From positions 37,080-101,079 of the forward strand of contig JAUXMY010000026.1 in the NCBI GenBank assembly GCA_030683005.1: a DNA stretch of 64,000 bases, written 5' to 3'. Shown piece after piece: positions 51,320 to 60,335 of the stretch. This DNA comes from Caulobacter sp. Its GTDB lineage: Bacteria > Pseudomonadota > Alphaproteobacteria > Caulobacterales > Caulobacteraceae. Under the pieces are notes generated by a model. It was given only the letters and a program-made list of their open reading frames with translations. It made no database searches and was not told the DNA's origin. Within the stretch, counting starts at the first letter, position 1; each line of letters opens with the position of its first letter. A program made the position numbers and the translations under genes.

Positions 51320-52675
51320 CTACTGGTAGGCTGGCGGGTAGCCGCTCGTGGATGGCGTCGCATAGCGATCGCGCAGTTCGAAGGCGCGGCTGGTCTGCGG
51401 TTGTTCGACGCCCTCGATGAACACCGCCAGCGGCCAGCTGGAGGTTTCCAGCGGATCGCCGTTCCACAGCACCACGTCGGCGTCCTTGCCCACCTCCAGC
51501 GTGCCGGCCGAGGTCTGGCCCCAGATCCGGGCGGGCGTTGACGTGATCGAGGCGATGGCCGCCTCGCGGGGCAGGCCGTAGGCGACGGCGAGGCCGGCGT
51601 TGATGCGGGCCTGGCGCAGGTTGTTGAAGTCACGGCTGCCCATGATCGCCACCTGGACCCCGGCCCGCTGCAGGCGAGCGGCGTTGTCGAGGCGGGCGCC
51701 CAGCGTCTCGAACTGGCTGGGCAGGCTGGCCTGGGAGTCGATCAGCACCGGGACGCCGGCCGCCGCGATCTCGTCGGCGACCATCCAGCCTTCCTCGACG
51801 CCTTCGAGGATGATCCTGACCTTCTCGTCGCGGGCCAGCTTCAGCGCCTGGCGGATGTCGGAGGCGCGGTGCACGCGGATCAGCAGCGGCGTGCGGCCCT
51901 CGACCACCGGGATCAGCGCCTCCAGGTCGATGCGCGACAGGCCGAACTCGCGCGTGCCGCCGCGCTCGTAGGCGGCGCGGTTGCGGGCGAAGGCGCGGGC
52001 GTCCTCGAGCGCGGCCTTGACCAGCACGATAGCCGCGCCGCGCGAGCCGCCGGCCGACCGGGCCCCGGCCTGGCCGAGGTCCAGCGCCACGGCCACGCGG
52101 GCCTTGATCACCGGATCGCGGTCGCCGGCGCCCAGGCCGACGACAGCCGCCTGGCCGGCGAACATCTTCGGGTCGCCTTCGCCGCCGCCCCCGCCGCCCG
52201 CGAAGTCGTCGTGGCCGTCGCCCGCCCCGCCGTCATGGACGTGACCGCCGCCGCCGCGGGCCAGCACCGGCGTGACGACCACGCGGGTGATGCCGGTCTG
52301 GCGGGCGAGCGGGATCATCGCCGAGTCCGGATTGACGCCGTAGCTGATGTCGAACCCGGCCGAGAGGCGGCCGGAATTGTCGTCGCGCGTCGACGATTCC
52401 AGCTCGACCTCCGACACCGACAGGTTGGAAGAGGGCGCGATCATCCCGGGCGTGACCACCCCGCCCTTCGCGTCGATGACGCGGGCGCCGGCCGGCGCGG
52501 CGACGCCGGCGCCGACGGCGATGATCTTGCCGTCCCTGAGCACGATGGCGCCGGAGGGCACGGCGCCGGCCGGCGTGGCGGTCTCCAGCCGGGCGTTGAT
52601 GATGGCGACCGTCTCGGCCGAGGCGGTTCCGGCCAGCGCCAGGGCGGCGATGGAGGCGAGGAGCAGGCGTTTCAT
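51320..52675 (-). CDS. Amidohydrolase-family protein lacking the usual metal site
   Basis: 451 residues, signal peptide [20 protein letters not shown]. It follows the amidohydrolase layout (VIDAKGGVVTPGMI..., ending TLEVGKDADVVLWNGDPLETSS), but where HxH is expected after PGxID it reads PSSNLSVSE, so the metal ligands are missing. Near residues 150-180 there is a Gly/His/Asp loop (HVHDGGAGDGHDDFAGGGG) not seen in the neighbouring copy. Secreted. Its start overlaps the stop of the upstream, apparently active homologue. A structural partner or binding subunit of that enzyme is inferred. Confidence 0.85.
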   Translation of the reverse strand: MKRLLLASIAALALAGTASAETVAIINARLETATPAGAVPSGAIVLRDGKIIAVGAGVAAPAGARVIDAKGGVVTPGMIAPSSNLSVSEVELESSTRDDNSGRLSAGFDISYGVNPDSAMIPLARQTGITRVVVTPVLARGGGGHVHDGGAGDGHDDFAGGGGGGEGDPKMFAGQAAVVGLGAGDRDPVIKARVAVALDLGQAGARSAGGSRGAAIVLVKAALEDARAFARNRAAYERGGTREFGLSRIDLEALIPVVEGRTPLLIRVHRASDIRQALKLARDEKVRIILEGVEEGWMVADEIAAAGVPVLIDSQASLPSQFETLGARLDNAARLQRAGVQVAIMGSRDFNNLRQARINAGLAVAYGLPREAAIASITSTPARIWGQTSAGTLEVGKDADVVLWNGDPLETSSWPLAVFIEGVEQPQTSRAFELRDRYATPSTSGYPPAYQ

Positions 52676-54141
52676 CAGTGGAAGGCTCCTTCGCCCGGGC
52701 GGCCCAGTTCGAAGTCGGACCTGGGCTGGTAGCGCGGGTCCTTGCGGTCGTAGACCACGGCCCCGTCGAGATAGACCCGCTCGGCCAGGGCGTAGACGCT
52801 GAACGGATCGGCGCTCCAGATCACCACGTCGGCGCGCTTGCCGGGCTCCAGCGAGCCGGTCTGGTCGGCGATGCCCAGGGCCTTGGCCGGGTTGGCGGTA
52901 ATCCAGGCGATGGCCTCGGCGCGGGTGATGCCGAAACCGATGCGGTTGCCGGCAGCCATGGCCAGGGCGGCTTCCTGGTTCAGCCGCTGGGTCATGGTCT
53001 CGTCGTCGGAGTGGATGACGGTACAGGCGCCGGCCTTGTAAGCGATCGCCGCGTTGGCCTCGATGCCGTCCAGCGACTCCATCTTGAAGCCCTGCCAGTC
53101 GGCCCAGGTGGCGAAGCAGATGTCCTCTTTCGCCAGCACCGCGCCCAGCTTGTAGGCCTCGCTGGCGTGGTGGAACATGGTGATCTTGTAGCCGAACTCC
53201 CGGGCGATATCGATCATGACGGCCATTTCGTCGGCCCGGTAGCAGTGGTTCTGCACCAGGATCTCGCCGCGCAGCACGCCCGACAGGGTGTCCAGGGTCA
53301 GATCCCGCTTGGGCGCGTCGGCCTTCTCGCCCTTGTCGACCTTGGCGCGGTAGTCGTCCCAGCGACGGGCGTAGTCGGCCGCGTCGATCCAGGCGCGACG
53401 GTAGCCGGAGACATTGCCCATGGCCGTGGCCGGCGTGCGGCTTTTGCTTCCGTAGACCCGCTTGGGGTTCTCGCCGCAGGCCATCTTCACGCCGTAGGGC
53501 GCGCCGGGGAACTTCATCCCCTGCATGGTCACCGTGGGCAGGTTGCGGACAGTGACCGAGCGACCCCCGAAAAGGTTGGCCGAGCCGGGCAGGATCATCA
53601 GGGTGGTCACCCCGCCGGCCCGGGCGCGATTGAAGCCCGGGTCCTGGGGCCATAGCGAATGCTCGGCCCAGACGTAGGCGGTGTTGGGGTCGACAGCCTC
53701 GTTGCCGTCCGAGCGCGAGCCGACCGAGGGCGAGGGATAGACTCCCAGGTGGCTGTGAGCGTCGATGATGCCCGGCGTCACCCACTTGCCGCGGCCGTCG
53801 ATCACGTCGACGTCGGCGGGGATCGGGGTGTCGGGGCCGCCGACCTGGACGATCTTGCCGCCGGACATGACAACCACGCCGCCGGCGATCTCCTGGCCGG
53901 TGGCGGTCAGGATGGTGGCCCCGCGGATAACCGTCGGTCGCGAGGGCAGGGCGGCGTAGGTGCTGGGGAAGGGGTCCGGCCGGGCGGCCGGGTCCAACCC
54001 GGCGCGAGCCGGTTTCGCCGGGCCACTTTCGGCCTTCGCCGGCTTGCCGCCGGAGGATCCGGCCATGCCGGTGGTCGCGCAGGCGGCCATGAGGACCGCC
54101 GTGGCGGAAGCGGCCAGCGCCGCGCGTAGTCTGGGTGTCAT
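52675..54141 (-). CDS. Secreted amidohydrolase (imidazolonepropionase-like)
   Basis: 488 residues, lipoprotein signal ([12 protein letters not shown]). The metal motif is intact: [17 protein letters not shown] (HxH), a conserved [15 protein letters not shown]ys segment, [17 protein letters not shown] and the late [11 protein letters not shown]. Members of this subfamily include bacterial amidohydrolases and prolidase-like enzymes; the substrate is open. Translationally coupled to the degenerate homologue next door. Start [12 protein letters not shown] at 54141. Confidence 0.9.
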   Translation of the reverse strand: MTPRLRAALAASATAVLMAACATTGMAGSSGGKPAKAESGPAKPARAGLDPAARPDPFPSTYAALPSRPTVIRGATILTATGQEIAGGVVVMSGGKIVQVGGPDTPIPADVDVIDGRGKWVTPGIIDAHSHLGVYPSPSVGSRSDGNEAVDPNTAYVWAEHSLWPQDPGFNRARAGGVTTLMILPGSANLFGGRSVTVRNLPTVTMQGMKFPGAPYGVKMACGENPKRVYGSKSRTPATAMGNVSGYRRAWIDAADYARRWDDYRAKVDKGEKADAPKRDLTLDTLSGVLRGEILVQNHCYRADEMAVMIDIAREFGYKITMFHHASEAYKLGAVLAKEDICFATWADWQGFKMESLDGIEANAAIAYKAGACTVIHSDDETMTQRLNQEAALAMAAGNRIGFGITRAEAIAWITANPAKALGIADQTGSLEPGKRADVVIWSADPFSVYALAERVYLDGAVVYDRKDPRYQPRSDFELGRPGEGAFH

Positions 54142-54343
54142 TGCCCCGTCCCGAACTGAAGGCGGTGAGATCAAACCAATTGCAGTACGCGGTCAATTCG
54201 AGCCCGGATTACAAGCCGGTAATCTTCGGTTCGGCGGCGCGAGGGCGGGCTGCCGCTTGCATCCCCTTAACCTCCGCCCGATATCGGAGGGACAGCGATG
54301 GCGCGGCATGATTCGCGACACGCCTCCATGCGAAGGGCCAATC

Positions 54344-54973
54344 ATGACTGACTATGTGCACACCGCGATGAATCTCGTCCCGATGGTGGTCGAACAGACC
54401 AGCCGCGGCGAGCGCGCGTTCGATATCTTCTCTCGCCTGCTGAAGGAGCGGATCATCTTCCTGACCGGACCGGTCGAGGACGGGATGAGCGCCCTGATCT
54501 GCAGCCAGCTGCTCTTCCTGGAGTCCGAGAACCCCAAGAAAGAGATCAGCATGTACATCAACTCGCCGGGCGGCGTGGTGACCAGCGGCCTGGCGATCTA
54601 CGACACCATGCAATACATCAAGAGCCCGGTGACCACGGTCTGCATGGGCATGGCCGCCTCGATGGGTTCGCTGCTGCTCTGCGCCGGCGCCGCCGGCCAG
54701 CGCGTCGCCCTGCCCAACGCCCGCATCATGGTCCACCAGCCCTCCGGCGGCTTCCGCGGCCAGGCCAGCGACATCATGCGCCACGCCGAGGACATCCTGA
54801 AGACCAAGCAGCGCCTCAACGAGATCTATGTGAAGCACACCGGCCGCACCTACGAGGAAGTCGAACAGACCCTCGACCGCGACCACTTCATGAGCTCGGA
54901 AGAAGCCAAGGCCTGGGGCATCGTCGACCATGTCTACGAGACGCGTGAAGCCAGCGAAGCCGGCGCGGCGTAG
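54344..54973 (+). CDS. clpP: ATP-dependent Clp protease proteolytic subunit
   Basis: 209-residue serine protease. Catalytic Ser in [12 protein letters not shown], His in IMVHQPSGG and Asp in [12 protein letters not shown] are all present. It forms two heptameric rings with ClpX or ClpA. Sequence [32 protein letters not shown] is standard. Start ATG at 54344 (MTDYVHT). A strong terminator follows at 55000. Confidence 0.97.
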   Translation: MTDYVHTAMNLVPMVVEQTSRGERAFDIFSRLLKERIIFLTGPVEDGMSALICSQLLFLESENPKKEISMYINSPGGVVTSGLAIYDTMQYIKSPVTTVCMGMAASMGSLLLCAGAAGQRVALPNARIMVHQPSGGFRGQASDIMRHAEDILKTKQRLNEIYVKHTGRTYEEVEQTLDRDHFMSSEEAKAWGIVDHVYETREASEAGAA

Positions 54974-54999
54974 GGGTTTCGGCGTTTGAGGTACGGAAG

Positions 55000-55025
55000 G
55001 GCCCGGTGGAAACGCCGGGCCTTTT
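55000..55025 (+). terminator. Intrinsic terminator of clpP
   Basis: GGCCCGG (55000-55006), loop, CCGGGCC (55015-55021), then TTTT(T) from 55022, starting 27 bases after the clpP stop. Confidence 0.85.
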
Positions 55026-55028
55026 TCA

Positions 55029-55145
55029 TTGCGTGGTTCGCGACGCTCGCTTGAGGCTCGCTCCTCACCATGACGAAGGTGGGGCGTTCCACAGAGATCG
55101 TCATCCTGAGGAGCGGTCCGTCAGGATCGCGTCGCGAAGGACGCA
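55029..55145. repeat. Intergenic repeat, family A, copy 3
   Basis: TTGCGTGGTTCGCGACGC at the left, GCGTCGCGAAGGACGCA at the right, CTCCTCACCATGACGA / CGTCATCCTGAGGAG inside. Its right half encodes the C-terminus and stop of the next minus-strand gene (55121-55381). Confidence 0.85.
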
Positions 55146-55381
55146 AGGCGCATGAGCAGCGCTCCCCGCTCTGCCTCCGTCTCCACCCGCACCCGGTCAA
55201 ACTCCGCCCCCACGAACCGCACGTCGGCGAACAGGCCGGCCGGATCTTCGTGGAAGTGCAGGAAGGCCTTGCCCTTGCGATAGAAGACGCCCCGGCTCTT
55301 CTCCACCAGGCCGGGCAGGGTGCGGATCTGGACCAGGAGCGGTTCCAATCGGTCAAGGGCGGCGGGGCCGGCGTGCTTCAT
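55121..55381 (-). CDS. Small conserved-looking hypothetical protein
   Basis: 86 residues. GLVEKSRGVFYRKGKAFLHFHEDPAGLFADVRFVGAEFDRVRVE suggests a compact alpha/beta fold with an FHxDPAG segment; no signal peptide or membrane helix. The final residues (LASFATRS) and stop are encoded by the family-A repeat. It lies between clpP and cicA on the minus strand. I do not recognise a named family. Confidence 0.65.
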   Translation of the reverse strand: MKHAGPAALDRLEPLLVQIRTLPGLVEKSRGVFYRKGKAFLHFHEDPAGLFADVRFVGAEFDRVRVETEAERGALLMRLASFATRS

Positions 55382-55439
55382 GATTGCCTCCAGAAGCGGT
55401 CAGTCTGGAACAGGCCGCGCCGGGATCTGTCAGCAACCC

Positions 55440-56057
55440 CTAAGGCCGCCCCTTGAACACCCGGTAGCCCTTCTCATCGGCGATCTTCAGCATCTCGCGG
55501 TCGCCGGAGGTGTCGCCGTAGGCGGCGGTCAGGCGGACGTCCTCGCCGAAGACCTCGCGCAGGCGGCGGACCTTTTCGGGGCCGCGGCAGTTGGGACCGG
55601 CCAGGGTTCCGATGACCCGGTCGCCCTGGTCGAAGGCGATGCCGCTGCCGATCAGCTTGTCGCAGCCGAGGCCGCGCGCGAACGGGGCGACAATGACATC
55701 CGGCGAGGCGGTGACGATGACCATGCGCGCGCCGCGCTGTTGCCAGCGGCGCCAGGTCGCCAGGGCGTCGGGGCGGAACAGGGTGGCCGAGGCGTAGTTC
55801 GCGAAGGCCCTGGCTTCTTTCTCAAGCTGCTCGCGCGGGACGCCGGCCAGGAACTCGCGCACGGCGGCCGCCTTGATGCGTCCGCGATTGCGATGAAACA
55901 GGTATGACGCGGCGTCCGGAAACAGCTTCGCGCAGCCGGCGGCCCAGCGGCCGGGCCCGGCGCGCCATTTCAGGAAGGCGGTGAAGCTGTCGCGGACCGT
56001 CAGGGTGCCGTCGAAATCGAAGGCCACGATAGGCGTTTCCGACAGCGGGTCGGCCAT
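55440..56057 (-). CDS. cicA: HAD-family phosphatase CicA
   Basis: 205 residues from MADPLSETP (start uncertain: ATGs at 56060, 56093, 56111 are also in frame). HAD motif I is [15 protein letters not shown] (Asp nucleophile and second Asp), motif [13 protein letters not shown], motif III a Lys near [10 protein letters not shown], motif [15 protein letters not shown]. In C. crescentus the gene between clpP and clpX is cicA, a HAD-family protein whose level affects growth and cell shape; gene order is the same here, with cicA antisense to both. Hydrolase of the phosphoserine-phosphatase-like HAD-IB subgroup. Confidence 0.88.
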   Translation of the reverse strand: MADPLSETPIVAFDFDGTLTVRDSFTAFLKWRAGPGRWAAGCAKLFPDAASYLFHRNRGRIKAAAVREFLAGVPREQLEKEARAFANYASATLFRPDALATWRRWQQRGARMVIVTASPDVIVAPFARGLGCDKLIGSGIAFDQGDRVIGTLAGPNCRGPEKVRRLREVFGEDVRLTAAYGDTSGDREMLKIADEKGYRVFKGRP

Positions 56058-56467
56058 CATCGGCCGCGCCACGGTCAGGCCCCGCGCCAGCATCGATGGT
56101 CTGCGTGTCATTATCACGTTTGGTCCCGACCCCTGAGTGGCCCGTTTTCGATCACGATTCCGACAGATGTGACACTGCGCAGACGTCGCAAGGGGTTGCT
56201 CGCAAGACCCGCGCCAGCGCGCCCGCTTGTGCCGGAACGGGTCAGTTCCCATCTAGGGCGTCGATCCGGACGATCGGTCCCGCGAGCCGGGCGGATGCCG
56301 GAACGCCCGGACTGTGGCCTTCGACCCCTTGTCCGCGCTGTCCGGATCGGGGATTGTCAAGGATTGGAAAACCCCCGGCGTGTATCCTGCAAGACCGGTT
56401 GGCAGGGAACTTCCGGTGGGGATGGCGATTTCGTCCGCGGGACGACCGCCCGAGCGTGAGAAGACAG

Positions 56468-57718
56468 ATGACCAAGGCCGCCAGCGGCGATTCCAAGAGC
56501 ACCCTGTACTGTTCTTTCTGCGGAAAGAGTCAGCATGAGGTGCGCAAGCTGATTGCGGGACCGACCGTGTTCATCTGTGATGAATGCGTCGAGCTCTGCA
56601 TGGATATCATCCGTGAAGAGCACAAGATCGCCTTCGTGAAGTCCAAGGACGGCGTCCCGACTCCGAAGGAAATCCGTGAAGTCCTCGACGATTACGTAAT
56701 CGGGCAGGATCACGCCAAGAAGGTGCTCTCCGTCGCGGTGCACAACCACTACAAGCGCCTGAACCACGCGACGAAGAACAACGACGTCGAACTGGCCAAA
56801 TCCAACATCATGCTGGTCGGCCCGACGGGCTCGGGCAAGACGCTGCTGGCCCAGACCCTGGCCCGAATCATCGACGTGCCGTTCACCATGGCCGACGCCA
56901 CGACCCTGACCGAAGCCGGTTATGTGGGCGAGGATGTCGAGAATATCGTCCTCAAGCTGCTGCAGGCCGCCGACTACAACGTCGAGCGGGCCCAGCGCGG
57001 CATCGTCTACATCGACGAAATCGACAAGATCAGCCGCAAGTCGGACAACCCCTCGATCACCCGCGACGTGTCGGGCGAGGGCGTCCAGCAGGCGCTGCTG
57101 AAGATCATGGAAGGCACCGTCGCCTCCGTGCCGCCGCAGGGCGGGCGCAAGCATCCCCAGCAGGAGTTCCTGCAGGTCGACACCACCAACATCCTGTTCA
57201 TCGTCGGCGGCGCCTTCGCGGGCCTGGAGAAGATCATCTCCAGCCGCGGCCAGGGCACCTCGATCGGCTTCGGCGCCAAGGTCGCCGATCCGGAAGAGCG
57301 CCGCACCGGCGAGATCCTGCGCCAGGTGGAGCCGGACGATCTGCTGCGCTTTGGCCTGATCCCCGAGTTCATCGGCCGCCTGCCGGTCATCGCCACCCTG
57401 GAGGATCTCGACGAGATCGCCCTGGTGAAGATCCTGACCGAGCCGAAGAATGCGCTGATCAAGCAGTACGCGCGCCTGTTCGAGATGGAGAACGTCGGCC
57501 TGAAGTTCACCGACGACGCCCTGAACGCGGTGGCCCGCAAGGCCATCCTGCGGCGCACCGGGGCCCGCGGCCTGCGCTCGATCCTCGAAGGCATCCTGCT
57601 GGAGACCATGTTCGAGCTGCCCAGCTACGAGGGCGTCGAGGAAGTGGTGGTCAACGCCGAAGTCGTCGAAGGCCGCGCCCAGCCGCTGGTCATCTACGCG
57701 GAGAAGAAGGCGGGCTGA
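56468..57718 (+). CDS. clpX: ATP-dependent Clp protease ATP-binding subunit ClpX
   Basis: 416 residues. N-terminal zinc-binding domain CSFCGKS...CDECVELC (C4 type, about 15-42), then a single AAA+ module with Walker [13 protein letters not shown], Walker [10 protein letters not shown], pore loop GYVGEDVE and the ClpP-docking IGFG loop (SIGFGAKV). In Caulobacter ClpXP degrades CtrA at the G1-S transition, under control of the DivK pathway encoded 17 kb upstream. Start [10 protein letters not shown] at 56468. Confidence 0.97.
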   Translation: MTKAASGDSKSTLYCSFCGKSQHEVRKLIAGPTVFICDECVELCMDIIREEHKIAFVKSKDGVPTPKEIREVLDDYVIGQDHAKKVLSVAVHNHYKRLNHATKNNDVELAKSNIMLVGPTGSGKTLLAQTLARIIDVPFTMADATTLTEAGYVGEDVENIVLKLLQAADYNVERAQRGIVYIDEIDKISRKSDNPSITRDVSGEGVQQALLKIMEGTVASVPPQGGRKHPQQEFLQVDTTNILFIVGGAFAGLEKIISSRGQGTSIGFGAKVADPEERRTGEILRQVEPDDLLRFGLIPEFIGRLPVIATLEDLDEIALVKILTEPKNALIKQYARLFEMENVGLKFTDDALNAVARKAILRRTGARGLRSILEGILLETMFELPSYEGVEEVVVNAEVVEGRAQPLVIYAEKKAG

Positions 57719-57820
57719 GCATTTTCCGGCGAAGTGGACACCGGTTCGCCGCCAGAAAATGCGACAGAACAAAGGACTAGAGCATTTCGCCGATCCACTT
57801 GGATCGGACAAATGCTCTAG
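57719..57820. repeat. Twin hairpins after clpX
   Basis: Hairpin 1: GCATTTTC/GAAAATGC (57719-57726, 57755-57762) with inner CGGCGAA/TTCGCCG. Hairpin 2: CTAGAGCATTT/AAATGCTCTAG (57777-57787, 57810-57820) with inner CCGATCC/GGATCGG. They resemble the GCATTTTCC-type palindromes scattered in alphaproteobacterial genomes and may act as terminator or mRNA stabiliser. Confidence 0.75.
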
Positions 57821-57893
57821 CGAACCCGGGCAGGCGCCCCTCTGGCGTTACGGCGGGGTGTCTGCTACTTTCGCGGTCATGGATCAGGACCTT

Positions 57894-58112
57894 ATGGCTG
57901 AAACGGTCAAGGTGCAGGCGGAGCTGCCTGTCGAGCTGTTCAACGCCCTGAAGGAGCTGGCGACCCGTCGTGGCGTCAGCGCCAACACCATCGTCCAGCA
58001 GGCGATCCGCACCGAAAAGCTGCTCGCCGACAATGTCGCCCCCGACGACAAGGTGTTGATCACCAAGAAGAACAACACCGTCCAGCAGATCCTGTTCGAG
58101 AAGCTGAAGTAG
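57894..58112 (+). CDS. Small ribbon-helix-helix-like protein
   Basis: 72 residues from MAETVKVQAELP, with AGGA positioned about six bases upstream (an in-frame ATG at 57879 is an alternative). VQAELPVELFNALKELATRRGVSANTIVQQAIRTEKLL fits the N-terminal strand plus two helices of RHH/CopG regulators, followed by KVLITKKNNTVQQILFEKL. Possibly a DNA-binding regulator; target unknown. Cotranscribed with the next gene. Confidence 0.7.
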   Translation: MAETVKVQAELPVELFNALKELATRRGVSANTIVQQAIRTEKLLADNVAPDDKVLITKKNNTVQQILFEKLK

Positions 58113-58120
58113 GCGCCGGC

Positions 58121-58498
58121 ATGTCCGCGACCGACATCCAGGACCTCAGTCAGATCGACGGGACCCGGGGAAGCGGTCCGACCGACGCCGTCGGCAGCGT
58201 CTCCTCGTTCACGGAGCCCTACAATCCCGCCCGGGCGCAGGAACATGTGCGCGGGCGGGTCGCCATCCTGCTCATCATCGCGCTGCTGGTCATGGTCGCG
58301 ACCCTGTCGCTGGTCGGGCTGGCCGGGGCGCAGGCCTGCTGGGACCATCCCGGCCACTGCGCCGCAATCAAGGGATCGATGGAGGCCATCAAGCTGGTGC
58401 TCGACACCGGCCTGACCGCGATCGTCGGCCTGGTCGGCGCCGTCACCGGCTTCTACTTCGGCGCCAAGTCCGGCGTGGCGGCGGACAGCGCGGGCTGA
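58121..58498 (+). CDS. Small two-helix membrane protein
   Basis: 125 residues. N-terminal hydrophilic segment, hydrophobic helix 1 (VAILLIIALLVMVATLSLVGLAG, about 47-69), a Cys pair (CWDHPGHC) in a short loop, and helix 2 (LTAIVGLVGAVTGFYFGA, about 98-115). Follows the RHH-like gene by eight bases. Not recognised. Confidence 0.7.
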   Translation: MSATDIQDLSQIDGTRGSGPTDAVGSVSSFTEPYNPARAQEHVRGRVAILLIIALLVMVATLSLVGLAGAQACWDHPGHCAAIKGSMEAIKLVLDTGLTAIVGLVGAVTGFYFGAKSGVAADSAG

Positions 58499-58515
58499 GG
58501 GCCTTGCGGTCGCCG

Positions 58516-58623
58516 TGCGTCCTTCGACACGCCGCGGCGCGGCTGCTCAGGATGACGTCGTTTGAAAGCTACCCACCCACGTCATGCTGAGCAGCGCTCG
58601 AAGAGCGCGTGTCGAAGCACGCA
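58516..58623. repeat. Intergenic repeat, family A, copy 4
   Basis: TGCGTCCTTCGACACGCCGC left, GCGTGTCGAAGCACGCA right, with GCTGCTCAGGATGACGT / ACGTCATGCTGAGCAG inside. Lies between the convergent membrane protein and dioxygenase genes. Confidence 0.85.
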
Positions 58624-58630
58624 ATGACCT

Positions 58631-59473
58631 TCAGGCCGCCTCCAGCTCGCACCCCGCCAGGGTGATCCGGTGCATCAGCCTATAGTGGCCGTGGTAGTCG
58701 TTCTTGGCGAAGTGCCAGGTGGCGCGGTTGTCCCAGATCGCCACCATGCCGGGCTCCCAGACCAGGGTGTGGACGTGGGCCGGGTTCATGGCGTGGGCGT
58801 AGAGCTTCATCAGCAGCGGCAGGCTTTCCTCGCGGGTCTGGCCCTCGAAGCGCAGGGTGAAGCTGGGGTTCACGTAGAGCACCGCCTTGCCGCTGCCCGG
58901 GTGCTTGATGACCACCGGATGCACCGTCTCCGGCGTCTCGACGCCGCCCTTGGCCAGCTCGGGCTGGTCGGTCTGGGCGTAGACGCCCTTCTCGCCGAAC
59001 ACGTGGTCGGAGCCGTGCACGGCGCGCAGGCCGCGCACCTGGGCCTTCAGATCCGCGTCCAGCGTGTCGAAGGCCGCGTACATGTCGGCGAACAGGGTGT
59101 CGCCGCCTTCGGGCGGCAGGTCGCGGGCGACCAGCACCGAGCCCATGGCCGGGGCGATGTCGTAGCTGTGGTCGGTGTGCCAGCCGCCGCCGATGTTGGT
59201 GGTCTGCCCGGCGGTCTTCTCGACCTTGGCGATGACCGGGTAGCCGGGCGCGGCGGGGAAGAAGCGGTTGACGTCGATCGGCGCGATGCGTTCCGCCAGC
59301 GCGATATGCTGCTCGGGGGTGATCGACTGGCCGCGGAAGAACAGGGCGCCATGGTCGAACAGCGCCCGGCGGATGGCGGCGACGTCGGCGTCGCTGGCGC
59401 CCGCCAGATCCACGCCGGACACATAGGCGCCGCAGCCGTCGGCCGGTTCGATCCTGAGGGCGGTGGCGAGCAT
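58631..59473 (-). CDS. TauD/TfdA-family Fe(II)/2-oxoglutarate dioxygenase
   Basis: 280 residues. The iron ligands are H99-T-D101 (GGWHTDHSYD) and the distal His254 (ATWHFAKNDY); the 2-oxoglutarate Arg is R265 in HYRLMHR. LRIEPADGCGAYVSGVDLAG and DTLFADMYAAFDTL are typical. Substrate (taurine, sulfonate, alpha-ketoglutarate-dependent herbicide, etc.) cannot be told. Divergent from a Crp/Fnr-type regulator with a palindrome in the gap between them, so it is probably the regulated target. Confidence 0.9.
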   Translation of the reverse strand: MLATALRIEPADGCGAYVSGVDLAGASDADVAAIRRALFDHGALFFRGQSITPEQHIALAERIAPIDVNRFFPAAPGYPVIAKVEKTAGQTTNIGGGWHTDHSYDIAPAMGSVLVARDLPPEGGDTLFADMYAAFDTLDADLKAQVRGLRAVHGSDHVFGEKGVYAQTDQPELAKGGVETPETVHPVVIKHPGSGKAVLYVNPSFTLRFEGQTREESLPLLMKLYAHAMNPAHVHTLVWEPGMVAIWDNRATWHFAKNDYHGHYRLMHRITLAGCELEAA

Positions 59474-59523
59474 GGCGTTCTCCCTTGTCGTTGGCCCGAT
59501 CAGGCCACGCCTCTGGCGGCCTG

Positions 59524-59543
59524 ACTGTCACTTCAGTTACAGT
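59524..59543. promoter_or_regulatory. 20-bp near-perfect palindrome between the dioxygenase and Crp/Fnr genes
   Basis: ACTGTCACT (59524-59532), TC, AGTTACAGT (59535-59543): one mismatch in a 9-bp dyad. It lies six bases before the regulator start codon and 50 bp before the dioxygenase start. Candidate operator for the regulator itself. Confidence 0.6.
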
Positions 59544-59548
59544 GGGCC

Positions 59549-60211
59549 ATGATCGACGACAGCCTCGCCAGGGTGGCGGCCATCCCGTGGTTCGCGCGCC
59601 AGCCGGCCAACCGGCGCGAGGCGCTGCTGCGCGCCGGCCGCCTGTCGCGCCGGGGCGCCGGCGAATGGATGCATGGCGAGGGCGACGAGGAGACCGGCGT
59701 CCTGGCCGTCGTCGAGGGGTCGCTGAAGATCTACGGCCAGGCGCCCGGCGGCCGCGAGGCGCTGATCGGCCTGCTGCCGGCCGGGACGCTGATCGGCCAG
59801 AGCGCGGCCTTCGGCGGCGGCCCGCGCATCGTCACCGCCATCGCCGCCACGCCCGCCACTGTCTTCACCCTGTCGGACCGCGCGCTGCGGCGGGTCGCCG
59901 CCGACTTCCCGGACCTGTGGGAGGCGCTGTCGGGCCTGGTCTACGGCCAGCTGCGCGTCAACGCCCAGGCGGTGGCCGAGTTCGTGGCGCTGAAACCCCG
60001 CGAACGGCTGGTCTCGCGCCTGCTGCAGATGTCGGCCCAGGCCGGCGGCGAGATTCCGGTCTCCCAGGCCGACCTCGCCGAGATGATCGGCGTCACCCGA
60101 AAGGCGGTGAACGGCTGGCTGGGCGAGCTGGAAGCGCAGGGCCGGGTGGCGCGCGGCTATGGCGTGATCGCGGTGCTGGACCGGGCGGGGCTGGAGCGGA
60201 TGCTGGCCTAG
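59549..60211 (+). CDS. Crp/Fnr-family transcriptional regulator
   Basis: 220 residues. N-terminal cyclic-nucleotide-binding-like beta-roll (GVLAVVEGSLKIYGQAPGGREALIGLLPAGTLIGQ, about 50-85) and C-terminal winged helix-turn-helix (IPVSQADLAEMIGVTRKAVNGWLGELEAQGRV). The ligand-binding details (no RS/T pair seen for cAMP; no FNR cysteine cluster) leave the effector open. It probably binds the palindrome at 59524-59543 and controls the divergent dioxygenase and itself. Confidence 0.88.
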   Translation: MIDDSLARVAAIPWFARQPANRREALLRAGRLSRRGAGEWMHGEGDEETGVLAVVEGSLKIYGQAPGGREALIGLLPAGTLIGQSAAFGGGPRIVTAIAATPATVFTLSDRALRRVAADFPDLWEALSGLVYGQLRVNAQAVAEFVALKPRERLVSRLLQMSAQAGGEIPVSQADLAEMIGVTRKAVNGWLGELEAQGRVARGYGVIAVLDRAGLERMLA

Positions 60212-60216
60212 CCGCC

Positions 60217-60330
60217 ATGCGTCCTTCGCGACGGCCCTTCGGGCCTCCTCAGGATGACGAATTCTTGTGGACTGCACAGAGCTCGTCATGGTGAGGAGCG
60301 AGCCTCAAGCGAGCGTCGCGAACCACGCAA
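60217..60330. repeat. Intergenic repeat, family A, copy 5
   Basis: ATGCGTCCTTCGCGACG left and GCGTCGCGAACCACGCA right, with CTCCTCAGGATGACGA / CGTCATGGTGAGGAG. Lies between the Crp-like gene and matB; ends six bases before the matB ATG. Confidence 0.8.
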
Positions 60331-60335
60331 GGCCG

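Noticed and set aside
51320..54196. A single 958-codon open frame on the minus strand covering both amidohydrolase genes
   Set aside because: Its first 500 codons are the shifted frame of the active amidohydrolase (low-complexity R/G-rich translation); only the last 451 codons (from 52675) form a real protein.
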